Numbered from the stretch's first letter, positions 33,712 through 43,435 are shown. The stretch is DNA of 64,000 bases from Lentzea pudingi (GCF_014646255.1 NZ_BMNC01000020.1:62001-126000), one strand, 5' to 3'. The notes: generated by a model not told the origin, from the sequence alone. Numbers and translations are program-made.

Positions 33712-34887
33712 ATGACCCCCGTCCCGACTGATGTGTTGCCCCGTTCCCTCACGGCGCTTCCCCCGGCGCAGGTCGAGAACACCGGCGAGATCGACATCGC
33801 CGAGGCTGAGGACTTCGTCCGACAGCACCACGCCGAACATCCGGACCTCGGTCCAGTCGAGGCCAGGCTGGCCGAGGTGCACGCGGAGATCGCCGCGACC
33901 GGCACCTACCGCCACACGACCGCCGAACTGACCTTCGGCGCGCGGGTGGCCTGGCGCAACAGCTCCCGCTGCATCGGCCGTCTCTACTGGCGGAGCTTGA
34001 AAGTGCGCGACCAGCGCGAGGTGTCGACCCCGGCCGACGTGGCCGCGGAGTGCGTCGAACACCTCCGCGTGGCCACGAACAAGGGCAAGATCCGGCCCGT
34101 CATCACGATCTTCGCCCCCGCCGAGCCCGGCACGCACGCGCCGCAGATCGTCAACGAGCAGATCATCCGCTACGCCGCCTACCGCGGTTCCGACGGCGGA
34201 GTGCTCGGCGACGCGCGCAACCTGGCACTGACCGAGCTCGCGCTCAAGCGCGGCTGGACACCGCCCGCCACGCGCGGCCCGTTCGACGTGCTGCCGCTCA
34301 TGGTGTCCTGCAAGGGCCAGGAACCCGCCCTCGTCGAGATCCCCGCCGACGACGTGCTGGAAGTCCCGCTGTCGCACCCCGACTTCCCCTGGCTGGGAGC
34401 GCTCGGCGTCAAGTGGCACGCCGTGCCCGCCATCAGCAACATGCGCCTGCGCATCGGCGGCATCGACTACCCGTCGGCGCCGTTCAACGGCTGGTACATG
34501 GGCACCGAGATCGGCGCCCGCAACCTGGCCGACCACGACCGCTACGACCTGCTGCCGTACCTCGCCAAGCGAATGGGCCTGGACACGTCGTCGGAGGCGA
34601 CGTTGTGGCGCGACCGAGCCCTGGTGGAGCTCAACCGCGCCGTCCTGCACTCGTTCGCGGAGGCCGGGGTCACGATCACGGACCACCACACGGAGTCGCA
34701 GAGGTTCCTGACACACCTGGAGAAGGAGGAGGCCGCCGGACGCACCTGCCCCGCGGACTGGTCGTGGATCGTGCCACCCGTGTCGGGCGGGCTCACGCCG
34801 GTGTACCACCGCTACTACGACTCGGATGAACTGCTGCCGAACTTCTTCCCCGCCGGCAAGCCCTCCGGGTGCCCTGTCGCACACTGA
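33712..34887 (+). CDS. nos: Bacterial nitric oxide synthase oxygenase
   Basis: 391 residues, oxygenase domain only, as in other bacterial NOS. Haem thiolate in WRNSSRCIGR (about 78-87), substrate and pterin region GWYMGTEIGARNLAD, and HTESQRFLTHLEKEEAAGRT near the end. An N-terminal extension of about 45 residues precedes the core. No reductase is fused, so electrons must come from a separate flavoprotein. A permease gene starts 4 bases after its stop. The 182-bp upstream gap has no gene. Confidence 0.95.
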   Translation: MTPVPTDVLPRSLTALPPAQVENTGEIDIAEAEDFVRQHHAEHPDLGPVEARLAEVHAEIAATGTYRHTTAELTFGARVAWRNSSRCIGRLYWRSLKVRDQREVSTPADVAAECVEHLRVATNKGKIRPVITIFAPAEPGTHAPQIVNEQIIRYAAYRGSDGGVLGDARNLALTELALKRGWTPPATRGPFDVLPLMVSCKGQEPALVEIPADDVLEVPLSHPDFPWLGALGVKWHAVPAISNMRLRIGGIDYPSAPFNGWYMGTEIGARNLADHDRYDLLPYLAKRMGLDTSSEATLWRDRALVELNRAVLHSFAEAGVTITDHHTESQRFLTHLEKEEAAGRTCPADWSWIVPPVSGGLTPVYHRYYDSDELLPNFFPAGKPSGCPVAH

Positions 34888-34891
34888 CCGG

Positions 34892-35962
34892 GTGCAGCTC
34901 ACCCGCAGTCTGACGCTGACCGACGCCGTGTTCGTCGGGCTCGGCTCGATGATCGGCGCCGGCGTTTTCGCCGTGTTCGCCCCGGCCGCGGCGGCGGCCG
35001 GGTCCGCGTTGCTCGTGTCGCTGGTGATCGCCGGCGTGATCGCCTGCTGCAACGCGTTGTCGAGCGCCTGGCTGGCCGCGCGCTACCCGCAGTCCGGCGG
35101 CACGTACGTCTACGGCCGCGAACGGCTCGGACGCGTGTGGGGCGACCTGGCCGGCTGGGCGTTCGTGCTGGGCAAGACGGCGTCGTGCGCCGCCATGGCG
35201 CTGACGGTCGGCGCCTACGCGGGCTGGCCGAAACCCGTCGCGGTCGCGGCCGTCGTGGCGCTGACCGTGCTGAACCTGACCGGCGTCCAGAAGTCCGCGC
35301 TGGCCACCAGGGTCATCGTGATCGCTGTCGTGCTCGTGCTGGTGCTCACGTCCGTCACGGCTCGCGAGGCCGTGCAGCCAGCGGAGTTCCTGCCCGCAGG
35401 AATCCTTCCCGCCGCCGCACTGCTGTTCTTCGCGTTCGCCGGCTACGCGCGCATCGCGACGTTGGGAGAGGAGGTACGCGAACCCGCACGGACGATTCCA
35501 CGCGCCGTGGTCATCTCTCTGTCGATCACGCTGGTCGTCTACGCGGTCGTTGCCGTGGTGGCGTTGAACGCGTTGGGCGCCGGCTTGGCCTCGTCGACCC
35601 TGGCCGACGTGTCGCCGTCGCTGGCGCCCGTCATCCGGGTGGCCGCGTGCCTGGCGGCTTTGGGCTCGTTGCTCTCGCTGCAGCTCGGGGTGAGCCGCAC
35701 CGCGCTGGCGATGGCGCGTGACCGCAGGCTGCCCGGGTTCATGGCCGACCTGCGCTGGGCCGAGATCGCCACCGGGCTCGTGGCCGTCGGGCTGGTGCTC
35801 ACCGTGGACGTCACGCGCGCGATCGTGTTCAGCTCGTTCTGCGTGCTGCTCTACTACGCGATCGCGAACGCCAGCGCGTGGACGCTCGGTAAGCGCATCG
35901 TGCCCGCGGTTGGGCTGGCAGGGTGTTTGACCCTCGCCGGTGCGGTGCTCTGGCAACTGTAG
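34892..35962 (+). CDS. APC-family amino acid permease
   Basis: 356 residues, 10 or more membrane helices. The start TLTDAVFVGLGSMIGAGVFA has the GxG(S)MIGAGVF motif of APC helix 1, then LLFFAFAGYARIATLGEEVREP (helix 6 region). GTG 34892 is chosen; it lies 4 bases after the nos stop. Shorter than most APC permeases (about 430-480), the C-terminal helices being reduced. The pairing suggests uptake of arginine or export of a related amino acid for NOS; that is inference. Confidence 0.85.
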   Translation: MQLTRSLTLTDAVFVGLGSMIGAGVFAVFAPAAAAAGSALLVSLVIAGVIACCNALSSAWLAARYPQSGGTYVYGRERLGRVWGDLAGWAFVLGKTASCAAMALTVGAYAGWPKPVAVAAVVALTVLNLTGVQKSALATRVIVIAVVLVLVLTSVTAREAVQPAEFLPAGILPAAALLFFAFAGYARIATLGEEVREPARTIPRAVVISLSITLVVYAVVAVVALNALGAGLASSTLADVSPSLAPVIRVAACLAALGSLLSLQLGVSRTALAMARDRRLPGFMADLRWAEIATGLVAVGLVLTVDVTRAIVFSSFCVLLYYAIANASAWTLGKRIVPAVGLAGCLTLAGAVLWQL

Positions 35963-36002
35963 ATGTGGCCCAGGTCACCTTTGATCGCGTAACGTGCGTA
36001 CG

Positions 36003-37100
36003 GTGAAAGTGGGAACCCCCGCAGAGTCGCGGCCCGCCGAGCGCCGAGTCGCCTGCATACCGGAAACGGTGTCGTCGCTGGTCGACGCTGGACTGACCGT
36101 GCACGTACAGGAAGGCGCCGGGCGCCACGCCTACGCCCTCGACGCCGCGTACCGCGCGGCCGGGGCGGCGGTGACGCCCGAGGACCCGACGTCGGAATCC
36201 GATGTCGTCGTGTCCGTGCAGCCGCTGACCATCGACCAGGCTTCGACGCTGAAACCTGGCGCCGTCACCATCAGCTTCCTGCAGCCGGCCAATGAACGAG
36301 AACTCCTGGAGGTCTACCGCGACCGCCGGGTGACGTCGTTCAGCTTCGACCTGCTGCCCCGCGTGACCAGGGCCCAGAGCGCGGACGCCCTGTCCTCGCA
36401 GGCTTTGGTGGCGGGCTACCGGGCCGTCCTGGTCGCCGCCGAACGACTACCGCGCTTCCTGCCGATGTTCACCACCGCCGCGGGCACCGTGCCGCCGGCG
36501 AAGGTGCTGGTGCTGGGAGCCGGAGTCGCCGGGCTGCAGGCGATCGCGACCGCGCGCAGGCTCGGCGCCGTCGTCGAGGCGTACGACGTGCGCAAGGCGG
36601 CGGGGGAGGAGGTCCGCAGCCTCGGTGCGAAGTTCCTCGAACTCGAGCTGGAGACCCAGTCCGGCGTGTACGCGTCCGTGCAGTCCGAGGAGTTCCTGGA
36701 ACGCCAGCGAGAGCTCATCGGCGACCACGTGGCGGCGTCCGACGTCGTGATCACCACGGCCGCCATCCCCGGTCGCAAGGCCCCCGTCCTCGTCACGACG
36801 GACATGCTCAAGGCGATGGCGCCCGGTTCCGTCGTGGTCGACCTGGCGGCGGAGTCCGGCGGCAACTACGCCGGATCCGTTGCGGGACAGGAGACCTGGG
36901 TCGGTGACGTGCTGGTGCACGGTGCGTTGAACCTGCCGTCGTCCATGCCGGTGCACGCGAGCAAGCTGTACTCGCGCAACGTGCTGAACCTGCTCAAGCT
37001 GATGATCGCGGACGGGGCCGTGGCGCCGGACCTCTCGGACGAGGTGCTCGACGGCTGCTGCCTCACCCACGACGGTCAGATCCGCAAGGAGTCGCCGTGA
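36003..37100 (+). CDS. pntAA: NAD(P) transhydrogenase subunit alpha (domain I)
   Basis: 365 residues. N-terminus MKVGTPAESRPAERRVACIP is typical of the family, followed by KVLVLGAGVAGLQAIATARR (NAD site), AYDVRKAAGEEVRSLGAKF and DVVITTAAIPGRKAPVLVT. GTG 36003 fits homologues; GTG 35994 is possible. The transhydrogenase couples NADH to NADP+ hydride transfer to proton flow. First gene of a complete three-gene set, overlapping the next by 4 bases. Confidence 0.93.
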   Translation: MKVGTPAESRPAERRVACIPETVSSLVDAGLTVHVQEGAGRHAYALDAAYRAAGAAVTPEDPTSESDVVVSVQPLTIDQASTLKPGAVTISFLQPANERELLEVYRDRRVTSFSFDLLPRVTRAQSADALSSQALVAGYRAVLVAAERLPRFLPMFTTAAGTVPPAKVLVLGAGVAGLQAIATARRLGAVVEAYDVRKAAGEEVRSLGAKFLELELETQSGVYASVQSEEFLERQRELIGDHVAASDVVITTAAIPGRKAPVLVTTDMLKAMAPGSVVVDLAAESGGNYAGSVAGQETWVGDVLVHGALNLPSSMPVHASKLYSRNVLNLLKLMIADGAVAPDLSDEVLDGCCLTHDGQIRKESP

Positions 37101-37363
37101 TCGACCTGTTGACGATCTTCGTGCTGGCCGTGTTCGTGGGCTTCGAGGTGGTCTCGAAGGTGTCCACGATCCTGCACACGCCCCTGATGTCCGGTGCGAA
37201 TGCCATCCACGGCGTGATCCTGGTCGGCGCGATCCTGATCACGGGGTCCGCCGAGAGCACGCTGGAGCTCGTGCTGGGTTTGGTGGCGGTCTTCCTGGCC
37301 ACGGTCAACGTCGTGGGCGGGTTCGTGGTGACCGACCGAATGCTGGAGATGTTCAAGCGATGA
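37097..37363 (+). CDS. pntAB: NAD(P) transhydrogenase subunit alpha 2 (membrane)
   Basis: 88 residues, three membrane helices (LLTIFVLAVFVGFEVVSKV, AIHGVILVGAILITG, LGLVAVFLATVNVVGGFVV). SANAIHGV is conserved in domain II. GTG start overlapping the pntAA stop (GTGA); its end overlaps pntB (ATGA). Confidence 0.95.
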   Translation: MIDLLTIFVLAVFVGFEVVSKVSTILHTPLMSGANAIHGVILVGAILITGSAESTLELVLGLVAVFLATVNVVGGFVVTDRMLEMFKR

Positions 37364-38718
37364 CGGTCCAGCTGATGTACCTCGTCGCGTCGGTGTGCTT
37401 CGTCCTGGCGCTGAAAGGCCTGAGCTCGCCCAAATACGCGCGCTACGGCAACTTCATCGGCGCGTTCGGCATGCTGGTCGCCGTCGTCACCGCGTACCTC
37501 CACGGGGTCGTCCACAACGGACTGTGGATCCTGATCGCCATCGCACTCGGTGTCGTCGTGGGCATTCCGGCCGCGCGCTCGGTGAAGATGACGGCCATCC
37601 CGCAGATGGTGGCGCTGTTCAACGGTGTCGGTGGCGCGGCGGCGGCGTTGGTGGCGCTGGCGGAGTTCTTCGCGGTGCCGGGCACGACCGTGATGTTCCG
37701 GCTGGCGACCGTGCTGACGGTGCTGATCGGCTCGGTCAGCTTCTCCGGTTCGGTGGTCACGTTCCTGAAGTTGCAGGAGCTGATGACGACCCGCCCGGTG
37801 TTGTTGCCGGCGGGGCAGCAGCTCGCGATCGCGGCCGGCGTCTCGTCGGTTGCCCTGTGCGCGTTGACGATGGTGGTGCCGAACGGGTTCCTGCTGTGGT
37901 TGCTGGCGGTGGTCGGGCTGGCGCTCGGTGTGCTGTTCGTGCTGCCGGTCGGCGGTGCGGACGTGCCGATCGCGATCTCGTTGCTCAACGCGTTCACCGG
38001 TCTCGCGGTCGCGGCGTCGGGGTACGTGCTGGCGAACACCCTGCTGATCGTCGCGGGCACGCTCGTCGGCGCGTCCGGCACGATCCTGACCCGGTTGATG
38101 GCGCAGGCGATGGGACGCTCGCTCGCGAACATCCTGTTCGGCGCGTTCAAGGCGACGACCGCTGTCGCGCAGGGGGAGGAGCAGCGGACGGTCAAGTCGG
38201 GCACGGTCGAGGACGTCGCGATCCTGCTGGGGTATGCGAACAACGTGGTCGTCGTGCCGGGGTACGGGCTCGCTGTCGCGCAGGCGCAGCACGCCGTGCG
38301 GGAGCTCGTGTCGCAGCTCGAACGGCGTGGGGTGTCGGTGGCGTACGGGATCCATCCCGTCGCGGGGCGCATGCCGGGGCACATGAACGTGTTGCTGGCC
38401 GAGGCGGACGTGCCGTACGAGCAGCTCAAGGAGCTCGACGACGTCAACCCCGGCATCACGTCGGTCGACGTGGCCGTGGTGGTCGGTGCGAACGACGTGG
38501 TGAACCCCGGTGCGCGGGACGAGCCGGCCAGTCCGATCTACGGCATGCCGATCTTCGACGTCGACCGCGCGAAGTCCGTGGTGTTCATGAAGCGTTCGAT
38601 GCGGCCGGGTTTCGCGGGCGTGGACAACGAGTTGCTCTACAACCCGAAGACGACGCTGCTGTTCGGAGACGCGAAGGACTCGCTCACGAAGCTCCTGGCG
38701 GCGGTGAAGCAACTGTAG
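37360..38718 (+). CDS. pntB: NAD(P) transhydrogenase subunit beta
   Basis: 452 residues: about nine membrane helices then the NADP-binding domain III (VVVPGYGLAVAQAQHAVREL, YGIHPVAGRMPGHMNVLLAE, VVVGANDVVNPGARDEPASP). All hallmark motifs of a working subunit are present. Its 3' end overlaps the convergent GGDEF gene by 35 bases. Confidence 0.96.
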   Translation: MTVQLMYLVASVCFVLALKGLSSPKYARYGNFIGAFGMLVAVVTAYLHGVVHNGLWILIAIALGVVVGIPAARSVKMTAIPQMVALFNGVGGAAAALVALAEFFAVPGTTVMFRLATVLTVLIGSVSFSGSVVTFLKLQELMTTRPVLLPAGQQLAIAAGVSSVALCALTMVVPNGFLLWLLAVVGLALGVLFVLPVGGADVPIAISLLNAFTGLAVAASGYVLANTLLIVAGTLVGASGTILTRLMAQAMGRSLANILFGAFKATTAVAQGEEQRTVKSGTVEDVAILLGYANNVVVVPGYGLAVAQAQHAVRELVSQLERRGVSVAYGIHPVAGRMPGHMNVLLAEADVPYEQLKELDDVNPGITSVDVAVVVGANDVVNPGARDEPASPIYGMPIFDVDRAKSVVFMKRSMRPGFAGVDNELLYNPKTTLLFGDAKDSLTKLLAAVKQL

Positions 38719-40657
38719 TCAGCAGTTCGGTGACCTCGGCCGCGGACAGGGCGGGCAGCAGCCCGATCACGCCGTCCGCGCCGGCCTGGCGCCAGTGCTC
38801 GGCGTCGGTGAGGGTGTGCACCTCGTCGACGCCGAACCGCACGCCGAAGCCGTGCACGGTCGCGATCAACGCGCGCATCGCCTGGTGCAGCGGGGAGTCC
38901 GGGCTGGGAGCGGGCGCGCGGGTGATCACCGAGCGGACCGGTACCTCGGTCAGCACGGCCAGTTCGTCGTGGCCACCGCGGAACCCGTCCAGCGCCGTGA
39001 CGATGCCGCTGTCGTGCAGCACCAACGCGTTGTCGTCGCCGGCCAGCACCGACGAGATGTCGAGTGCGATCCGCAGCCGTTCGGGAGGGAGACCGGTCTC
39101 GTCCAGCGCCCGTTTGACGTCGGCGACCAGGTCCTCGTCGCGGGACTGCAAAGCGCCCAACGCGACGTGCAGCGTGGGCGCCCCGTCACCGAACTCCTCC
39201 ACCCATCTCGCGGCCTGCGCGCACGCCTCGCGCAGCAACCACCTGCCGATCGGCAGCGACAGGCCCGTCGAGTCGGCCAGCGCCATCGTGTCGTTGTGGC
39301 TCAGGTCGTCCCAGTGCAGCCGGGCGACGGCGCCGAGCACCTCGCGCGTCTCCAGGTCGTGCACCGGTGCGTAGACGATCTCGATCTCGCCGTGCTCCCA
39401 CGCGCCCGGCATGGACGCGGCCAGCGCGTACTTGCCGCGGCGGCGCGCGTCGTCGTGCGGGTCGTGCAACGCCCACTGCCGCTTGCCGCGCGCTTTCGCT
39501 TGACGCAGCGCGGCGTTGGCGCAGCGCATCAGTTCGGCGGCGGTCGCGAAGGCCGGTGGGCGGTCGACCACGCCGATGCTCGCCGACAGCGCGATGCCGT
39601 GATCGTCCACAAAGGTCGGTTCGTTGAGCGCGTCCTGGATCTCCTCGACGGTCGAGGTGACGTTGTCCGCGACCGTCATCAACGCGAACTCGTCGCCGCC
39701 GATGCGCGCCAGCACCGCCTTCTTCTCGGCGGCGAGCCTGCCCAGCCGGTTCGCGACGATCTTGAGCAGCTTGTCGCCGGTCTCGTGGCCCAGGCCGTTG
39801 TTGACGACCGAGAACGCGTCCAGGCCCAGGTGGTACAGGGTGATCGGCTTGCCGTCGAGCTGCCGTTCGACCTGGGAGATGAAGTGCTGGCGGTTCGACA
39901 GGCCGGTGAGCGAGTCGTGCAGCAACTGGTGGTCGAGGTTGCGCTGCAACAGGTGCAGCTCGCTGATGTCCTCGACCATCGTCACGTGGTGCGTCGGCCG
40001 CCCGTCCGCGTCGCGCAGCACCGAGACCACGAGGTGCACCCACACCGGCTCGCCGTCCGCGCGGATGAGCTTGCGCTGGTCGCGGAACCGTTCGAGGTGG
40101 CCCTCGCTCAGCTTCCGGTACGAGGAGCCCAGCGCGGCCAGGTCCTCGGGGTGGTAGAAGTCGCGCAGGTCGCGGTTCGTGAGGTCGAAGCCGGACCCGA
40201 GGCCCACGATCTCGGCGAGCGTGTCGTTCGCCTCGACGCACCTGCCGGTGAGGTCGGTGATCACGATGCCCAGTGCGGCGGAGGCGAACACCTCCTGGAA
40301 CCGCGCCTGGCTGACCTTCAGCGTGCGTTCGACCCGCTGCTTGGCCCGCACTATCGCGACCTTGATCTGCTCCTGCTGGTCGAACGCGTCCATCCGCATC
40401 GCCTGCGCGTACGCGGAGCTCAGCCGGGCCAGCACGGGTAGTTCGAACGTGGGTGAGAGGACCTCGATGGTGGCGTGCAGCGAGTCGGGCCCGGTCGCGT
40501 GCAGTGACACCAATCGATGGGCAACCGATTCGGGTGACTCTCGCAGCTCACGCAGCGAATCGAGCAGGGCCTGCTCGATTTCGGCGTGGGACAGCGGGAT
40601 GTACGCGGTCGACGTCAGCGCGTGCATCCAGCGGGCGGCGAGTTCCGGAAGTTCCAT
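38684..40657 (-). CDS. PAS-GGDEF protein with degenerate EAL domain
   Basis: 657 residues. A helical N-terminus about 1-120, PAS domain (FQEVFASAALGIVITDLTGR) and PAC-like region, then GGDEF with LSNRQHFISQVERQL and intact ARIGGDEFALM, so diguanylate cyclase activity is possible. The EAL domain has lost its catalytic residues: YAPV replaces YQP, GAVARLHW replaces the EAL-LRW segment, and the DDFG motif reads LDGFRGG. It probably senses rather than hydrolyses c-di-GMP. ATG 40655-40657 used; a GTG three codons earlier is possible. It lies next to a methyltransferase gene on the same strand. Confidence 0.88.
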   Translation of the reverse strand: MELPELAARWMHALTSTAYIPLSHAEIEQALLDSLRELRESPESVAHRLVSLHATGPDSLHATIEVLSPTFELPVLARLSSAYAQAMRMDAFDQQEQIKVAIVRAKQRVERTLKVSQARFQEVFASAALGIVITDLTGRCVEANDTLAEIVGLGSGFDLTNRDLRDFYHPEDLAALGSSYRKLSEGHLERFRDQRKLIRADGEPVWVHLVVSVLRDADGRPTHHVTMVEDISELHLLQRNLDHQLLHDSLTGLSNRQHFISQVERQLDGKPITLYHLGLDAFSVVNNGLGHETGDKLLKIVANRLGRLAAEKKAVLARIGGDEFALMTVADNVTSTVEEIQDALNEPTFVDDHGIALSASIGVVDRPPAFATAAELMRCANAALRQAKARGKRQWALHDPHDDARRRGKYALAASMPGAWEHGEIEIVYAPVHDLETREVLGAVARLHWDDLSHNDTMALADSTGLSLPIGRWLLREACAQAARWVEEFGDGAPTLHVALGALQSRDEDLVADVKRALDETGLPPERLRIALDISSVLAGDDNALVLHDSGIVTALDGFRGGHDELAVLTEVPVRSVITRAPAPSPDSPLHQAMRALIATVHGFGVRFGVDEVHTLTDAEHWRQAGADGVIGLLPALSAAEVTELLTTVASPPPGAS

Positions 40658-40712
40658 CCTGTGCACAGAGCGTACGGATCCAGTGCCTAACGGCCAACAA
40701 CGACAGGCGTGC

Positions 40713-41516
40713 TCACAGCTTTTTGCCGACGGCCGCGTAGATGCCCGCCTTGTCCGGATCGTCAGTGTTCGTGAGCTCGGGCCGCCACAGCGGCGTCGGC
40801 ACGATGCCGGGCTCCACCAGTTCGAACCCGGCGAAGAGGGCCTCGATCTCGCTCCTCGTGCGCGGGTACATCGGGTTCTGGCTCTTCTTCATGACCTCGA
40901 CGATCCCGGCCATCTCCTCGGGCTGCAGGTCGTGGGTGAACTGCGAGACCGCGAGGTAGCTGCCGGAGGGCACGGCGTCGCGGTACGCCGCCACGATCGC
41001 GTTCGGGTCGGCCTGCGGCGGCACGAAGTGGAAGACGCCGGCCGTGAGCACCCCGACGGGCTGCGAGAAGTCGATCAGACCGCTGTGCCGTGCCGCCTGC
41101 AGCACCGCCTCGGGCCTGGTCATGTCTTCCTGGATGATCGTCGCGCGCGGGTCGTGCTCCAGGATGAGCTGGCTGTGCGCGACGGCGACCTCCTCGAAGT
41201 CCACGTAGACGACGTGCGCCTCCGGATCGGCCTTCTGCGCGATCTCGTGCACGTTGCCGACCGTCGGGATGCCGGAGCCGAGGTCGAGGAACTGGCGGAT
41301 ACCGCTGTCGATCATGAACAGCACGGCCCGCCGCAGGAACGCCCTGTTGAGCCGGGCGATCGCGCGGGCGTTCGGCTGGGCCTGCAGGAACTTCTCCGCG
41401 AGCGCCCGGTCGGCCGCGAAGTTGTGCCCGCCCCCGAGCAGGTAGTCGTAGAGGCGCGCGGCGCTCGGCCTGCCCGTGTCGATGCCTTCCGGAACCCAGT
41501 TCACCCGTTCAGCCAT
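40713..41516 (-). CDS. S-adenosyl methyltransferase (DUF574/Methyltransf_19 family)
   Basis: 267 residues. Opening motif GRPSAARLYDYLLGGGHNFA is the family signature, then FLDLGSGIPTVGNVHEIAQ (SAM site), VVYVDFEEVAVAHS and a closing LWRPELT. Abundant in actinomycetes with no settled substrate. It is upstream of the GGDEF gene by 55 bp and probably co-transcribed. Confidence 0.88.
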   Translation of the reverse strand: MAERVNWVPEGIDTGRPSAARLYDYLLGGGHNFAADRALAEKFLQAQPNARAIARLNRAFLRRAVLFMIDSGIRQFLDLGSGIPTVGNVHEIAQKADPEAHVVYVDFEEVAVAHSQLILEHDPRATIIQEDMTRPEAVLQAARHSGLIDFSQPVGVLTAGVFHFVPPQADPNAIVAAYRDAVPSGSYLAVSQFTHDLQPEEMAGIVEVMKKSQNPMYPRTRSEIEALFAGFELVEPGIVPTPLWRPELTNTDDPDKAGIYAAVGKKL

Positions 41517-41589
41517 GCGTCCAGGCTACTGAGACGACACCCGTGCGCGGCAGTGCAGGGGCCCTATCGGAGCAGCAGAACCACTGCTG

Positions 41590-42624
41590 TCACTGGAAAG
41601 CGTGAACCAGCAGCGTCGCCACGGCGACGCCCAGTGCCGTCCCGAGCCCTCGCGCGACGTTGACGAGCCCGCTCCCGACCCCCGCCGAACCCTCCGGCAG
41701 CACGCCCATCACGCGTTTCGTGCAGGCCGGCGCGATGATCCCGAGCCCGACCCCGGCGACCACGAGCTGAACCACCAGTGGCACGGGCAGGAGCAACGCC
41801 GTCCCCGCGATCACCGCCCCGACCGCGATGCCGGGCCTGCTCAGCAACGTGGCCGCGATCGCGAACCCGAGCGGCAACGCGGCCACCGTGAGTCCTATAT
41901 GTGCCAACGGTTGTTGCAGGGTGAACGGCAGCAACGTCATGGGCGCGAACAACGCGGCGTAGGTGAGCAGCACACCCGCGAGCCCCGGCAACACCTTCCA
42001 CGTCGGCTTGCCCTTGTCGCTCCTCGTCTTCGTGCGGGGCAACAGGTAGTGCCCCGCGATCATGGCCACGACGCCGATGGGCACGTTGATCGCGAACACG
42101 GCCTGCCACCCGAAGTTCTCGGTGAGGTACCCACCGAGCAACGGCCCCGCCGCCAGCCCGGCAGCCTGCGCCGCGGCCTGCACCCCCAACGCTCTTCGTC
42201 TTTGCGCGGGCGCCACCGCTGTGGTGACCAGTGCGACGCTGTTGGCCTGCAGCATCGCCGCCCCCACGGCCTGCGCCACCCGAGCCGCGATGAGCGCGTC
42301 GAACCCCGGCGCGTACGCACAAGCGATCGACGCGCCGGTGAACAACGCGAAGCCGTAGATGTAGACGATCTTGCGCCCGACCCGGTCGGCGATCCTGCCC
42401 ATTGGGACGAGCAGACCCACGAGCGTGATCAGGTAGCTGAGCGAGATCCACTCCGGATCAGCGTGGAAGTGCGCACTCATCGCGGGGAACGCCAACGTGA
42501 CGATCGAGGCGTCGAGCTGCCCCATGAACGCACCGAAGCAGACCGTCGCGATGACCAGCCAAGGCGCGTACGACCGACGCGCGATCCACGCCGGTCTGGG
42601 CGACTCCGTGACGAACCAGTTCAT
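41590..42624 (-). CDS. MFS transporter (DHA2-like)
   Basis: 344 residues with about 10-11 membrane helices. Motif A-type loop MGRIADRVGRKIVY, start FGAFMGQLDASIVTLAFP and antiporter-type helix 5 (GPLLGGYLTENFGWQ) mark a drug:H+ antiporter. Shorter than the usual 12-14 helices. Divergent from a MarR gene with a short palindrome in the gap, so export is probably MarR-controlled. Confidence 0.88.
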   Translation of the reverse strand: MNWFVTESPRPAWIARRSYAPWLVIATVCFGAFMGQLDASIVTLAFPAMSAHFHADPEWISLSYLITLVGLLVPMGRIADRVGRKIVYIYGFALFTGASIACAYAPGFDALIAARVAQAVGAAMLQANSVALVTTAVAPAQRRRALGVQAAAQAAGLAAGPLLGGYLTENFGWQAVFAINVPIGVVAMIAGHYLLPRTKTRSDKGKPTWKVLPGLAGVLLTYAALFAPMTLLPFTLQQPLAHIGLTVAALPLGFAIAATLLSRPGIAVGAVIAGTALLLPVPLVVQLVVAGVGLGIIAPACTKRVMGVLPEGSAGVGSGLVNVARGLGTALGVAVATLLVHAFQ

Positions 42625-42630
42625 CGTGAG

Positions 42631-42643
42631 CAGATTATATCTG
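42631..42643. promoter_or_regulatory. Candidate MarR operator
   Basis: CAGAT-TAT-ATCTG, perfect 5-3-5 palindrome in the 57-bp gap between the divergent MFS and MarR genes, within AT-rich promoter sequence (ATTATAT). Confidence 0.5.
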
Positions 42644-42681
42644 ACACCGAGCTATTGCCGGGAGTTCAGTATCATTTCCGC

Positions 42682-43125
42682 ATGTCAGACGAAGCCCGCA
42701 CGCTCACCGACGTCGTCACTCGCCTGCGCCGGGCGTTGCGGACGAGCATCCGGGCCGACTGGCCGTGGGAATCCCTGCCGATGGCGCAGGTAGAACTGCT
42801 GCAGACCCTCGCGGAACGCCCGCCGATGAAGGTCGGCGACCTGGCCGCCGCACTGCGCCTGGCCCCCAACACCGTGTCCGGCCTGGTGTCCCAACTGATC
42901 GACTCGGGCCTCGTCGTCCGCGGCGGAGACCCCAAGGACCGGCGGGTAGCACGACTATCCGTCTCACCCCGTGGACACGAACAACTGCTCGTCTGGCAGC
43001 GCGAACACGAGAAGCGCATCGGCGCCGCACTGGGCAAGCTGGAGTCCTCGGAACGGGAGGACGTCGTGCGCGCGTTGAAGGCTCTGGACCACCTGGTGGA
43101 GCACCTTGCCGAACCCTCGGCCTGA
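42682..43125 (+). CDS. MarR family transcriptional regulator
   Basis: 147 residues with winged helix: [20 protein letters not shown] (recognition helix) and the wing [17 protein letters not shown]. Divergent from the MFS gene. Its 3' end overlaps the first crcB gene by 20 bases. Confidence 0.92.
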   Translation: MSDEARTLTDVVTRLRRALRTSIRADWPWESLPMAQVELLQTLAERPPMKVGDLAAALRLAPNTVSGLVSQLIDSGLVVRGGDPKDRRVARLSVSPRGHEQLLVWQREHEKRIGAALGKLESSEREDVVRALKALDHLVEHLAEPSA

Positions 43126-43435
43126 GTCCCGGCCGCTGGCCTTCGTCTCACTGGTGTCGCTGGGCGGCGGGCTCGGCGGGGTGGCGCGGTATGGGCTGTC
43201 GGTGCTCGTGCCGGGGGCGTGGGGGCTGTTCCTGATCAACGTGCTGGGGTCGTTCCTCATCGGTGTGTTGATGGGGACCGTGCCTCGGCCGTTGGTGCGG
43301 GCGTTCTTCGGGGTCGGGGTGCTGGGCGGGTTCACGACGTTCTCGTCGTACGCCGCTTCCTGGTCTTGGGCGCTTCTGGCCACGCCGGTTTGTGCTGTGC
43401 TGGCGGCGTTTCTCGGGTTGCGGGTTGTGCGATGA
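43106..43435 (+). CDS. crcB: Fluoride channel CrcB/Fluc, first copy
   Basis: 109 residues, four membrane helices. [23 protein letters not shown] and GFTTFSSYA carry the residues of the Fluc fluoride pathway (Asn, and the TTFSS stretch with the Na+/Phe box). Start TTG 43106 overlapping marR is the most upstream fit. Two adjacent crcB genes usually make a heterodimer. No fluoride riboswitch lies upstream. Confidence 0.85.
   Translation: MPNPRPESRPLAFVSLVSLGGGLGGVARYGLSVLVPGAWGLFLINVLGSFLIGVLMGTVPRPLVRAFFGVGVLGGFTTFSSYAASWSWALLATPVCAVLAAFLGLRVVR

Noticed and set aside
33712-35962. Thaxtomin-like nitration cluster (NOS with P450)
   Set aside because: The P450 genes are over 3 kb away with other regulators, and no peptide synthetase is present.
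43050-43106. Fluoride riboswitch ahead of crcB
   Set aside because: The crcB genes overlap marR coding sequence; no riboswitch pseudoknot motif was seen.
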